Assembly (NCBI GenBank): GCA_020723545.1
Contig: DYIS01000001.1
Coordinates: 3,836-28,066 of the forward strand
Source of the DNA: Ktedonobacter racemifer
GTDB lineage: Bacteria; Chloroflexota; DTOL01; JACQYG01
Reading direction: 5' to 3'
Length of the DNA: 24,231 bases
The translations under genes and the position numbers were made by a program. Under the pieces are notes generated by a model. The model saw nothing but the letters and a program-made list of their open reading frames with translations, was not told the origin of the DNA and ran no database searches. Of this stretch, positions 1 to 7,535 are shown in pieces; position 1 is the stretch's first letter; every line of letters starts with the position of its first letter.

Positions 1-134
1 GATAGGCTGGAAACGCGGAGATTTGGAGTGCCCTCCAGGAATCGCCGTCTTACGAAGTTCAGGCTGACGAGAAGGAGTACCAAGAGTGCCACCCATGTCG
101 CCAGTACGACTATGGATTCGACTCGGTAAGACAT
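1..134 (-). CDS. Small membrane protein, 3' part beyond the window edge
   Basis: An ATG at 134 opens a frame that stays open to the window edge (44 codons visible). The visible part begins MSYRVESIVV, followed by a hydrophobic stretch at about residues 7-27 and then a basic RRR at 29-31, which looks like one transmembrane helix with a cytoplasmic positive flank. It starts 16 bases after the stop of the metal ATPase and has a perfect AGGAGG at 143-148 with 8-base spacing, so it is very likely the last visible gene of the same operon. I do not recognise the family. The position suggests an accessory to metal efflux, which is inference only. Confidence 0.6.
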   Translation of the reverse strand, partial: MSYRVESIVVLATWVALLVLLLVSLNFVRRRFLEGTPNLRVSSL

Positions 135-142
135 CCCCTCAA

Positions 143-148
143 CCTCCT
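143..148 (-). promoter_or_regulatory. Ribosome binding site of the small edge gene
   Basis: AGGAGG on the minus strand lies 8 bases before the ATG at 134 and directly follows the ATPase stop codon. It is the main reason for calling the short open frame a gene. Confidence 0.7.
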
Positions 149-149
149 C

Positions 150-2507
150 TCACGACGGCGCCTTATACCCCAGCAGTCGCAATGCGTTTGCCACTACCAC
201 CAGGGTGCTGCCCTCATGGAAGATGATGGCCACGCCGATCCCGGCGAGGCCGGTCAGGGAGGCAATGATCAGCAAGGCGATCACGCCCAGCGAGATCGCC
301 AGATTCTGCTGGATGATGGCCCGCGTTGCCCGGCCCAGCCCGACAGCGAAGGGCAGCTTGGACAGGTCATCGCTCATCAGGGCCACATCGGCCGTCTCCA
401 GGGCCACATCGGTACCGGCACCGCCCATGGCAATCCCGACCGTCGCATGAGCCAGCGCCGGTGCATCATTCACACCGTCGCCCACCATGGCGGTCACGCC
501 GTACTTTGTACTTAGCTCGCGGACGGCTGCTACCTTGTCTTCCGGAAGCAGCTCCGACCGCACATCGCTGAGGCCGACCCGGCGGGCGATCGCTTGGCCG
601 ACCCGCGCGTTGTCCCCGGTAAGCATGATGGTGTTCAGGATGCCGAGGTGCCTGAGGGCGGCCACGGCGGCCGCGGCATCCGGGCGCAGCGCATCCGCCA
701 CGGCGATGACTCCGACAAGCGTCCCGCCGAGCGCAACGGCGATGACGGTTTTTCCTTCTGCCTGAAGGGACTCGATCTGGCCGTTCGCCTCCGGAGAGAT
801 CTTGATGCCCGCTTCTTCCAGCCACACCGCTCGGCCGACGAGCACCGCCGCTCCGTCAACCGTAGTGCGCAAGCCGCGCCCGGTGAGTGACTCCACGTCC
901 ATCGGGCTGGGCAGGGCGAGTTCCTTGGCCTGAGCGGCGCGAGAGAACGCCTGCGCCAGTGGATGGGCGGAACGACTCTCCACCGCTGCGGTGAGGGCCA
1001 GCAATTCGTCCTCGCTTGACACAAGGCTCCCGGCTTCCGGCAACCTGACGATATCCGTTACTTCGGGGCGGCCTTGGGTGATCGTGCCGGTCTTGTCGAA
1101 GGCGATAGCCCTCAGCCGTCCGAGATTCTCCAGGTGCACCCCGCCTTTGACCAACACACCGTTGCGTGCCGCTTGGGCCACGCCAGCCAGAATCGAGGCC
1201 GGCGTGCCCAGCGCCAACGCGCAAGGCGAAGTGGCTACCAGCAGGGTCATGGCGCGGAGGAACGAGACCTGGAAGGGCACGCCGAGCAACGGCGGGACGA
1301 TTGCGATCAGCGCAGTGACGAGGAGCACCGACGGCACAAACACTCGTTCAAACTTCTCTACAGTCTGCTGCGTCGGCGACTTCTGGGCCTGTGCTTCCTC
1401 CACCATCTTCATCACGCGCGCCAACGTGCTGTCCTTGGCCAGTCTCGTGACACGGACTTCTAGCGCCCCTTCGCCGTTGACGGATCCGGCGAACACCTTC
1501 TGGCCGGGGAGCTTGTCGACCGGCATCGACTCGCCGGTGACGGGTGCCTGGTTGACGGTCGACTCGCCGGCCGCGACGACGCCGTCCACGGGCACTCTGA
1601 CCCCTGGACGGACAATGACGACATCGTCGATCCTCAACTCCTCCACCGGCGCCTCGGTCTCCCGGCCGTTACGCCGTACGAGGGCTATCCTCGGGGCGAG
1701 GTCGGCCAGTGCCCGCACGGCGGCGCGAGCTCTATCCAGCGCGCGCTCTTCGAGAGCGTGGCCCAAGCTGAAGAGGAAGAGAAGCAGCGCACCTTCGGCA
1801 TAGCTGCCTAGCACCGCTGCGCCGATTGCCGCCATCACCATGAGCAGATCCGTGTCAAGGTGCCTCGTGCGGAGCGCGTGCCAGGCGTGACGCGAGATAT
1901 CCCAGCCGCCGAAAGCGTAGGCGGTGAGATAGCCGGCAATAGCCATAGGACGGGGCACACCGAGGAACGCCTCGGCCAGCCAGGTGACGAGCAGGATTGC
2001 GCCGGCGAATAGGGCGAAGAGGAGTTCTCGATTCGCCTGGTACCAGCTGCGCAGACCTTCAGCTGGGACGGCGTAACCAAGCTCGCGGATGCGCTTCTCG
2101 ATCGCGCCGCGTCCGACGCGTTGGGAGTCGTATTCAACCCGCGTCTGCTGCGCGGCGTAGTTAACGCTTACCCCCAATACGCCTTCCATCCGCCGGAGGC
2201 TGTGTTCAATCACGGCCCCGCAGTCGGAACAGTCCATTCCCTCAATGGGAATCAGTGCATGATGGTAGCGATTGATGATCTGGGTCCCGGCGCGGGTTGC
2301 GAGCCGCTGGACCTCGGCCAGGGAGATCACGTTGGGGTCGTGGTGCAGGCAGAGCATGACGGGCCGCATCTCCCTCTTAAGGTGCACGCGCGACAGGCCT
2401 TTTCGGTCGCGCAACGCGGCCTCCAGCCGGGTCAGGCACTGATCGTCTTCGCTCTCAACGCCGGGGAGGAGCAGGGTGATTTCTAGTTCAATGGTTTTCT
2501 CGGTCAT
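150..2507 (-). CDS. Heavy-metal P1B-type ATPase, P1B-4-like (Co/Zn/Fe-type efflux)
   Basis: Membrane pump of 785 aa that drives metal ions out of the cytoplasm with ATP. Two ferredoxin-like N-terminal domains are visible. The first (about 1-75) lacks the Cys pair; the second carries GMDCSDC with Cys93 and Cys96. The actuator loop has TGES (325-328), the metal-site helix has SPC (427-429), and the phosphorylated Asp is 471 in DKTGT. SAHP, TGDN and GDGVNDAP motifs follow. The last helix has HEGS (764-767). SPC together with HEG[GS]T is the signature of the P1B-4 subgroup, known for Co, Fe, Zn or Cd transport; that subgroup usually lacks N-terminal metal-binding domains, so the two seen here are atypical. 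The frame is open further upstream, to 2633, but the conserved protein begins at the ATG at 2507. It follows an ArsR gene and a small membrane gene on the same strand. Confidence 0.93.
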   Translation of the reverse strand: MTEKTIELEITLLLPGVESEDDQCLTRLEAALRDRKGLSRVHLKREMRPVMLCLHHDPNVISLAEVQRLATRAGTQIINRYHHALIPIEGMDCSDCGAVIEHSLRRMEGVLGVSVNYAAQQTRVEYDSQRVGRGAIEKRIRELGYAVPAEGLRSWYQANRELLFALFAGAILLVTWLAEAFLGVPRPMAIAGYLTAYAFGGWDISRHAWHALRTRHLDTDLLMVMAAIGAAVLGSYAEGALLLFLFSLGHALEERALDRARAAVRALADLAPRIALVRRNGRETEAPVEELRIDDVVIVRPGVRVPVDGVVAAGESTVNQAPVTGESMPVDKLPGQKVFAGSVNGEGALEVRVTRLAKDSTLARVMKMVEEAQAQKSPTQQTVEKFERVFVPSVLLVTALIAIVPPLLGVPFQVSFLRAMTLLVATSPCALALGTPASILAGVAQAARNGVLVKGGVHLENLGRLRAIAFDKTGTITQGRPEVTDIVRLPEAGSLVSSEDELLALTAAVESRSAHPLAQAFSRAAQAKELALPSPMDVESLTGRGLRTTVDGAAVLVGRAVWLEEAGIKISPEANGQIESLQAEGKTVIAVALGGTLVGVIAVADALRPDAAAAVAALRHLGILNTIMLTGDNARVGQAIARRVGLSDVRSELLPEDKVAAVRELSTKYGVTAMVGDGVNDAPALAHATVGIAMGGAGTDVALETADVALMSDDLSKLPFAVGLGRATRAIIQQNLAISLGVIALLIIASLTGLAGIGVAIIFHEGSTLVVVANALRLLGYKAPS

Positions 2508-2616
2508 AAGGGCAACTCTCAATCGTGAGATGAACTCTGATGGATTCCTACGTCCAGTGGAACGGGTTTCCCGGCGCCAGAGGATGATCCTGCTGCCGGA
2601 AGGCTGGGACGCCGTC

Positions 2617-2955
2617 TCAGGCGTGGCGGGCAATCGGGACGCGGGGCGGCCGGAAAGGGGGATTGAGAACAGCGGCCAAAGGCAGCAGGGGCGAAGGTCC
2701 GGCGGCTATGGTGAGGGCCGCAGGTACATCGAGGGACGAGCCGGTCGACACCACCAGACTGGCGTGGGCAGAGCTGTCGGCATGTTCGGAGGAGAATACG
2801 CGGGATCCGCTGGCCTCACACCGCGCAGCAACAGTCCCGCCAGGCGACTCGCACACAGTGTCGGAGATCAAGTGCCCGGCCATGCTGGCGATCAAGAGCA
2901 GAGCGCAGAGCGCGAACGAGCCGCCGTCGGGCAGAGGCCTAGCCGTGGAGTACAT
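2617..2955 (-). CDS. Small membrane or secreted protein of the metal operon
   Basis: An ATG at 2955 lies inside the end of the upstream repressor gene (17-base overlap), which suggests translational coupling. The 112-aa product starts MYSTARPLPDGG. It has one hydrophobic segment at about residues 13-30 that could be a signal anchor, then a segment with two Cys and several His and Ser (SSEHADSSAH), a second mildly hydrophobic stretch and a Pro/Arg-rich end (FRPPR). A short exported protein with Cys and His between a metal sensor and a metal pump fits a periplasmic or extracytoplasmic accessory role, but I do not recognise a family. It ends 110 bases before the ATPase start. Confidence 0.55.
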   Translation of the reverse strand: MYSTARPLPDGGSFALCALLLIASMAGHLISDTVCESPGGTVAARCEASGSRVFSSEHADSSAHASLVVSTGSSLDVPAALTIAAGPSPLLPLAAVLNPPFRPPRVPIARHA

Positions 2956-3256
2956 GGTCCAAACCCTGGCGGTACAGAGCCCCCACGTGGTCGTCATCCA
3001 GCTCACAGACAACCAGCCGTCCTTCCTTGCGTGCGCGCACGAGGCGCATCTGCCTCAGTTCGCGCATGTGGTGTGAGACCGCCGATACACTGAGCCCGAC
3101 GACCTCGGCCAGTGCGCCGACGTTCTTTTCGCCATCCATTAGCGCCGCGATAATCCGGATGCGGCTGGTGTCGCTGAAGGCACGGAACAGCTCGGCCACG
3201 CGGGCAGCGGTACGTTCGTCGAGGGTAACCCCAGGGGAGTGAGGACTTCTCTTCAT
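2939..3256 (-). CDS. ArsR/SmtB-family metal repressor with a CzrA-type zinc site
   Basis: Winged-helix repressor of 105 aa (from ATG 3256) that releases DNA when metal binds. The recognition helix region is VVGLSVSAVSHHMRELR. In the last helix Asp88, His90, His101 and His104 have exactly the spacing of the alpha-5 zinc site of CzrA (Asp84, His86, His97, His100), and the alpha-3N cysteines of the Cd/Pb sensor CadC are absent. This points to Zn(II) or Co(II) sensing. A TTG start at 3274 would add six residues, but it lies just below the -10 box and upstream of the likely transcription start, so I prefer the ATG; the message would then have a very short leader. It is the first gene of the minus-strand metal operon. 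Confidence 0.9.
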   Translation of the reverse strand: MKRSPHSPGVTLDERTAARVAELFRAFSDTSRIRIIAALMDGEKNVGALAEVVGLSVSAVSHHMRELRQMRLVRARKEGRLVVCELDDDHVGALYRQGLDHVLHG

Positions 3257-3281
3257 AATTGTATGGTTGCTCAAGTATTAT
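3255..3281. promoter_or_regulatory. Candidate operator of the zinc-type repressor
   Basis: ATAAT (3255-3259) and ATTAT (3277-3281) form an imperfect dyad with 17 bases between the arms. It covers the -10 box, the predicted transcription start and the ATG of the repressor gene. AT-rich arms with this spread resemble SmtB/CzrA operators, so self-repression by occlusion is likely. The central part is poorly symmetric. Confidence 0.4.
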
Positions 3282-3304
3282 CCTGAAGTCCGCCGGATTG
3301 TCAA
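3277..3304 (-). promoter_or_regulatory. Sigma-70-like promoter of the minus-strand metal operon
   Basis: On the minus strand TTGACA (3299-3304) is followed by a 16-base spacer and GATAAT (3277-3282). The -35 is a perfect consensus and the -10 differs in one position. Transcription would start around 3268-3270, about a dozen bases before the ATG at 3256. Confidence 0.7.
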
Positions 3305-3334
3305 GGCCCTTCACACGGGGTACCGTTTCGAAAG

Positions 3335-3353
3335 CCTGGCCGGAACGGCCAGG
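3335..3353. repeat. Short palindrome shared with the gene-free region at 7450
   Basis: CCTGGCCG-GAA-CGGCCAGG is a perfect 8-base hairpin in the divergent intergenic region. Its 15-base core TGGCCGGAACGGCCA recurs exactly at 7450-7464 inside insertion-sequence-like repeats. It has no T-run and is not a convincing terminator. Between it and the plus-strand promoter at 3566 I see nothing else of note. Confidence 0.5.
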
Positions 3354-3565
3354 GTGATCCCCTTGAGCTTGCCAGGAGACGGCGCCTGCGGTACGCCTTT
3401 GGGAACCCGTCGATGAAGCCCGAATCATGCCTCGATCATAGCCTCGGCTCACAACGTCTACTCAAATACTCTCTACAGTCCCGCGGGACTAGGCCTCGGG
3501 GGTGTCTCATCTCCTTCGGCCGTCTTGACGAATGAGCCTCCGCTCGAGAAATCCGCGGAAACGAC

Positions 3566-3600
3566 TTGACAGGCGGCCACCCCTGTGGCAAGATATCACT
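3566..3600 (+). promoter_or_regulatory. Probable promoter of the plus-strand metal operon
   Basis: A perfect TTGACA lies at 3566-3571. The -10 is not clear: AAGATA after 18 bases or AGATAT after 19 bases are the best candidates, which would be a long spacer. ATCAC (3595-3599) and GTGAT (3614-3618) form a small dyad between the promoter and the ribosome site that could be the operator of the downstream repressor. Confidence 0.45.
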
Positions 3601-3632
3601 GTATGCTGATGGGGTGATTCTAAGGAGGGCCC

Positions 3633-3992
3633 ATGCTACTGACTTCCGAGAGAGCCGGGCTTGCCGTGAAAGCCAAACTCTTCAGGGGCTTGGGTGACCC
3701 GTCGCGCCTGAGCATTGTGGACGCACTTCGCCGGGGCCCACTCACGGTTAGCGCGATGGTCGAGGCCACCGGGCTCTCACAATCAAATGTCTCGAATCAC
3801 CTCAGCTGTCTGCGCGACTGCAGCCTGGTTGTCGCCGAACAGGCGGGCCGCTTCGTCACCTATCACCTCAGCGACGACCGCGTAGGCGACTTGATTACCA
3901 CGGCCGAGTCCTTGCTGGCCGACGTGGCCCGCGGTGTGTACGAATGTACCCGCTACGACATCTCTCGAACGGTGAAGCCGCACAGACGCTGA
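3633..3992 (+). CDS. ArsR-family metal repressor, CmtR-like (Cd/Pb-type site)
   Basis: Winged-helix repressor of 119 aa. The DNA-binding part reads GLSQSNVSNHLSCLRDC. Cys59 and Cys63 in this helix plus Cys105 near the C-terminus match the three ligands of Mycobacterium CmtR (Cys57, Cys61, Cys102), a Cd(II)/Pb(II) sensor; the CxxxC sits in the same CLRDC context. A very strong AAGGAGGG (3622-3629) lies just before the ATG. The gene starts an operon with the ATPase at 4020, 27 bases downstream. The divergent repressor at 2939-3256 has a different metal site, so the two operons should answer to different ions. Confidence 0.9.
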   Translation: MLLTSERAGLAVKAKLFRGLGDPSRLSIVDALRRGPLTVSAMVEATGLSQSNVSNHLSCLRDCSLVVAEQAGRFVTYHLSDDRVGDLITTAESLLADVARGVYECTRYDISRTVKPHRR

Positions 3993-4019
3993 CCGTTTGG
4001 CGATACGGAGGATCCCGTT

Positions 4020-6107
4020 ATGGTTCAACCGCAAACACTTGAGATTCCCATCCGAGGAATGGACTGCGCGGAATGCGCCCAGCATGTCCAGCATGCAATT
4101 GCCCAGCTGCCCGGGGTGGAGGCGGTCGAGGTGCTCTTGTCGTCCGAGAAGGCTGTAATTCGAGTGGACCTGACCCTGGTGGATATGCCTGCTATCCGCA
4201 AGGCGGTGGCAGGCGCCGGCAACTATTCAGTGCCCGAGACGGCCGCCTTGGCGGCCACACCTCCGCTTGGTGGTTTCAGCCGGCGCGTTCTAACACTCAT
4301 GGGGGTAGTGTTCGGTGCCGTGTTGTTCATCGTTGTCGTCGGCGAATGGTTGGGGATGTTCGAGCAGCTCACGGCGCGCGTGCCATTCCCCATTGGATTG
4401 GCCCTGGTGATCTTCAGCGGCTGGCCGATGCTCCGCAACGTCTTCCGCGCGGCGCTCAAACGACAAGTGACGTCTCATACCCTGATGACGCTCGGCGTCC
4501 TGGCGGCGCTTGCGGTGGGGGAGTGGGCAACGGCTGCGGTCGTCGTGTTCTTCATGCGCGTCGGCGACTATGCCGAGAGGTTGACCACGGAGGGCGCGCG
4601 GCGCGCGGTGAAGGACCTAACGGCGATGGCCCCTCAGATGGCACGGGTGGAGCGCTCAGGCGCTGAGATGGAAGTCCCGATCGGCGAAGTGGCCGTGGGT
4701 GAGACCGTGATCGTCCGTCCCGGTGAGAAGATCCCGGTGGACGGAGAGGTCTTCGCCGGACAAGCGACGGTTGACCAGTCCGCGATCACGGGAGAGTCTA
4801 TACCGGTCGAAGCTGGCCCGGGCTCCAGAGTCTTCGCCGCCACCCTGGCCCGCCTCGGCAGCCTGCGCGTCCGCGCGACGCACGTGGGACCGGACACCAC
4901 TTACGGTCGTGTGGTGAAACTGGTTGAAGAGGCTGAGGCTCATCGCGCCGATGTGCAGCGTTTCGCCGACAAGTTCACCGGCTACTACTTGCCGATCGTC
5001 GCTAGCATCGCCGCGCTCACGTTCCTGATCACGCGCAATCCGCTGTCCACGGCGGCGGTGCTGGTGGTGGCTTGCTCCTGTTCCATTGCCCTGGCCACAC
5101 CGATTGCGATGCTCGCTTCGATCGGCGCGGGGGCAAAGCGCGGCCTGCTGATCAAGGGTGGCAAATACCTGGAAACCCTGGCCCGCGCCGACGTGCTATT
5201 GATTGACAAAACCGGAACGTTGACGTTGGGCAAGCCGGAAATCACGGATGTGATCACACTGAACGGTTTGCCCGAAGCGGAAGTCCTGAGACTGGCCGCA
5301 TCCGCCGAGCGATACTCAGAACACCCGTTAGCTGAAGCGGTACGCGTCGCGGCGAAGGAGCGGGGCCTGCTGGTTCCGGATCCCCAGAACTTCGAGGCCA
5401 TCCCCGGCCACGGAGTACGGGCGAGGGTCGACGGAAGCCTCGTCGCCGTCGGCAGCCGACGGATCATGCCGGACGCAGGCGCTTTGCCCATCACCGCGCA
5501 CCTCGAAGCGCAGGGCAAGACTTTGGTGTTCCTGGCTCGAGATGGTGAACTAGCCGGGGTGTTGGCCGCGGCGGACACACTCCCTCCGGAAGTCCCGGCG
5601 GCTCTGGCCGCGGTACGCGATCTTGGTGTGCGGCACATCAAGCTGCTCACCGGGGACAACGAACGAACGGCCGCCGGGCTGGCTGCACAGCTCGGCGTGG
5701 ACTATCGGGCGGAGCTGATGCCCGAGGGTAAGATCGCCGTGGTGAAGGACTATCAGGCGCAAGGGCATACCGTGGTCATGGTGGGGGACGGCGTGAACGA
5801 CGCGCCGGCGCTGGCGCAGGCTGATGTTGGGATTGCGATGGGGGCTGCGGGAAGCGATGTTGCCATCGAAGCCGCGCACGTGGCGTTGATGCGTGAAGAT
5901 TGGACACTGGTGCCGGATGTGTTTCGTATCGCCCGCCGTACGATGGGCGTGGTGAAGTCAAACCTGGTTTTCACCGCGGTCTACAACATGGTAGGGCTGA
6001 CCCTGGCCGCGTTCGGCTTCCTGCCGCCCATCTTTGCCGCAGCGGCTCACTCGCTGCCTGACATTGGGATCCTGGCAAACTCGTCTCGCTTGCTCCGCCA
6101 GCGCTGA
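4020..6107 (+). CDS. Heavy-metal P1B-type ATPase with a Cys-Ser-Cys metal motif
   Basis: Metal efflux pump of 695 aa. An N-terminal HMA domain carries GMDCAEC (Cys16, Cys19). TGES is at 257-260, the phosphorylated Asp is 396 in DKTGT, His435-Pro436 is the HP motif, and TGDN and GDGVNDAP follow. The transmembrane metal motif reads ACSCSIALATP, so the proline of the usual CPC is Ser353 between Cys352 and Cys354. The last helix has SLPDIG (Asp681, Gly683) followed by NSSRLL; the DxG resembles Zn/Cd/Pb-type (P1B-2) pumps. GGAGG at 4007-4011 precedes the ATG. Its operon partner is a CmtR-like repressor, so Cd or Pb export is the best guess; copper is less likely but not excluded. Confidence 0.92.
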   Translation: MVQPQTLEIPIRGMDCAECAQHVQHAIAQLPGVEAVEVLLSSEKAVIRVDLTLVDMPAIRKAVAGAGNYSVPETAALAATPPLGGFSRRVLTLMGVVFGAVLFIVVVGEWLGMFEQLTARVPFPIGLALVIFSGWPMLRNVFRAALKRQVTSHTLMTLGVLAALAVGEWATAAVVVFFMRVGDYAERLTTEGARRAVKDLTAMAPQMARVERSGAEMEVPIGEVAVGETVIVRPGEKIPVDGEVFAGQATVDQSAITGESIPVEAGPGSRVFAATLARLGSLRVRATHVGPDTTYGRVVKLVEEAEAHRADVQRFADKFTGYYLPIVASIAALTFLITRNPLSTAAVLVVACSCSIALATPIAMLASIGAGAKRGLLIKGGKYLETLARADVLLIDKTGTLTLGKPEITDVITLNGLPEAEVLRLAASAERYSEHPLAEAVRVAAKERGLLVPDPQNFEAIPGHGVRARVDGSLVAVGSRRIMPDAGALPITAHLEAQGKTLVFLARDGELAGVLAAADTLPPEVPAALAAVRDLGVRHIKLLTGDNERTAAGLAAQLGVDYRAELMPEGKIAVVKDYQAQGHTVVMVGDGVNDAPALAQADVGIAMGAAGSDVAIEAAHVALMREDWTLVPDVFRIARRTMGVVKSNLVFTAVYNMVGLTLAAFGFLPPIFAAAAHSLPDIGILANSSRLLRQR

Positions 6108-6350
6108 GGGTGCTTGAAAGCGGCGGCGAAACGGGTTCTTTCGTTGGCCAGGCCGCTTGCCGAACAAGTGAGGAACGAACCGACCTTGCGATAGGCGAAG
6201 CGCCGCTGTCCTGCGGAAGGAATTGACAATGGAGAGGCGCCGATGTGCTGAATGATGTTGGAGGGCATGGGTTATTCGGCCTGCAGGAACGACCGCAATG
6301 AGAGGCCGGAGGAAGGGCCTCGCGAATCCCGAAAGTGGAGGTAGAAAGCC

Positions 6351-6728
6351 ATGAGCAGAAGTGTCTGGGCGCTTGTGATTGGACTTGCACTGATCCTGGT
6401 CCTAGTCCTTGGAGCCGGGCTGGTCATCTCCTCGGGTTGGGGACGCGGCTACGGCTGGGGTATGATGGGGCCGGGCCTGATGGGACCAGGGATGATGGGG
6501 GGCTGGTGGGGCTTCGGGCTCATTGGCCCGGTCGTGTTGTTGCTCTTGGGGGTGCTAACCATCGGCGGGGCGGTGTGGGTCGTTCAAACGATGGCGCGCA
6601 GCGGATCGGCGTCAGGATGGGCGAAAGCCGGAGCCGAGGCTCCTCTGGACATCCTCAAGCGCCGGTACGCCGCCGGTGAGATTACCAAAGAACAGTTCGA
6701 GGAAATGAAGGCCACTATCGGGTCTTAG
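6351..6728 (+). CDS. Met/Gly-rich two-helix membrane protein with SHOCT domain
   Basis: Protein of 125 aa. Helix 1 is at about 6-28. A Gly/Met/Trp-rich loop at 30-54 contains repeated GMMG and GPG motifs. Helix 2 is at about 55-80, and a C-terminal SHOCT segment at 98-122 reads PLDILKRRYAAGEITKEQFE. SHOCT is a short oligomerisation-type domain of unknown exact role. Small proteins with this layout are frequent beside metal-resistance genes, and the Met-rich loop could bind soft metals; that is inference. GGAGGT at 6337-6342 supports the start. It lies 243 bases after the ATPase, on the same strand; I see no gene in that gap. Confidence 0.8.
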   Translation: MSRSVWALVIGLALILVLVLGAGLVISSGWGRGYGWGMMGPGLMGPGMMGGWWGFGLIGPVVLLLLGVLTIGGAVWVVQTMARSGSASGWAKAGAEAPLDILKRRYAAGEITKEQFEEMKATIGS

Positions 6729-7168
6729 GGTTCGGAGTTCCTCAAGCACACTTGTGAGGGCGACGGTCTGGCGTTGCCCGGTGTTGCCCGGGATTGATTC
6801 AGAGGCGACGGAATGATTCGAACCCTCGGTTGGGGTTATGCAGACCCTTGGGCAACCGGAACGTCCGAAGACCAAGAGCGAGTCTCCAGCATTGATGAAG
6901 TTGGGCTGCCGTCCCCGGATTGACGATTCGCGATGGCGGAGTCTGACGTACACGTCCTGGCCTGCGATCGAGGACCTCAACGTTGATCCGGCGAGCTACC
7001 CACAAGGATAGACGTAGGCGCTCCCTCTTAGATCTCGTCAGGTCTGGCGAGAGCGGTATCCACTCCCTATACCCGTAAGGTCCGCGGTTGGCGCGGGGAG
7101 ACGCTCGCAGAAAGCGTAGTCCTCACGGTCCCCTCTGCAGGCTAACCATGAGGACAGGGGTGCTGATT

Positions 7169-7238
7169 TGGTGGGCGCGAGAGGGCTCGAACCTCCGACC
7201 TCACGGATGTAAACCTACATTACTCCAGTGTGGCGCCC
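7169..7238 (-). pseudogene. Decayed tRNA-Val-like gene
   Basis: Minus strand. The 3' half is convincing: a possible loop TTTACAT (anticodon UAC, Val), CCGTG, AGGTC, T-arm GGAGG-TTCGAGC-CCTCT, acceptor CGCGCCC, then A and an encoded CCA. The 5' end GGGCGCC pairs with the acceptor at six of seven positions. Only 18 bases separate it from the loop, so the D-arm is truncated and the 5' anticodon stem does not pair. I read it as a pseudogene or the tRNA half of an attachment site. Confidence 0.45.
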
Positions 7239-7271
7239 CCCTGTACTTCAGCCGCCTTCGCTTGCCTGCAC

Positions 7272-7476
7272 TTCCGGCCACTTTATACCTGCAATCCGCA
7301 CGTTCGGCCACATTATGCCTTTCGTGGGGGCCTCGGCCTCGCGTCCGGGCACTGCTTCTCTGCGGGAGATTGATGCTTAGCAGCCACATTATGGTTGTCG
7401 GCCCGGCCGCTTATTCCTTGCAGCACCACTTGGTACTACAAGCATAAGGTGGCCGGAACGGCCACTTCATGCTTGT
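7272..7476. repeat. Multiple GGCCACWTTATGC repeats, probable insertion-sequence end
   Basis: Four direct copies related to CGGCCACWTTATGCYTG begin near 7276, 7306, 7382 and 7460, and one inverted copy ends at 7438. The last two copies form an 18-base inverted repeat (7438-7455 and 7459-7476, 16 of 18 pairs, spacer GAA). Several spaced copies of a transposase-site-like sequence are typical of IS21-family ends. No transposase gene is nearby, so this would be a remnant. Confidence 0.4.
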
Positions 7477-7535
7477 TTTCCATCGCGCCCACTCCATGCT
7501 TTGCGGCGCTCGACCAAAGGATGTGCCTGCGGAAG

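Noticed and set aside
991..1803. 270-codon plus-strand frame opposite the metal ATPase
   Set aside because: Ser/Thr/Arg-rich antisense shadow of a strongly supported gene in high-GC DNA.
3003..3452. 149-codon minus-strand frame across the repressor and its promoter
   Set aside because: It is out of frame with the clear ArsR gene and runs through its promoter; the product has no domain-like pattern.
6738..6762. Hairpin CCTCAAG..CTTGTGAGG as terminator of the plus-strand metal operon
   Set aside because: The stem is short and bulged, and no T-run follows.
7169..7238. Functional tRNA-Val
   Set aside because: The D-arm is too short and the 5' anticodon stem does not pair, so I list it as a pseudogene.
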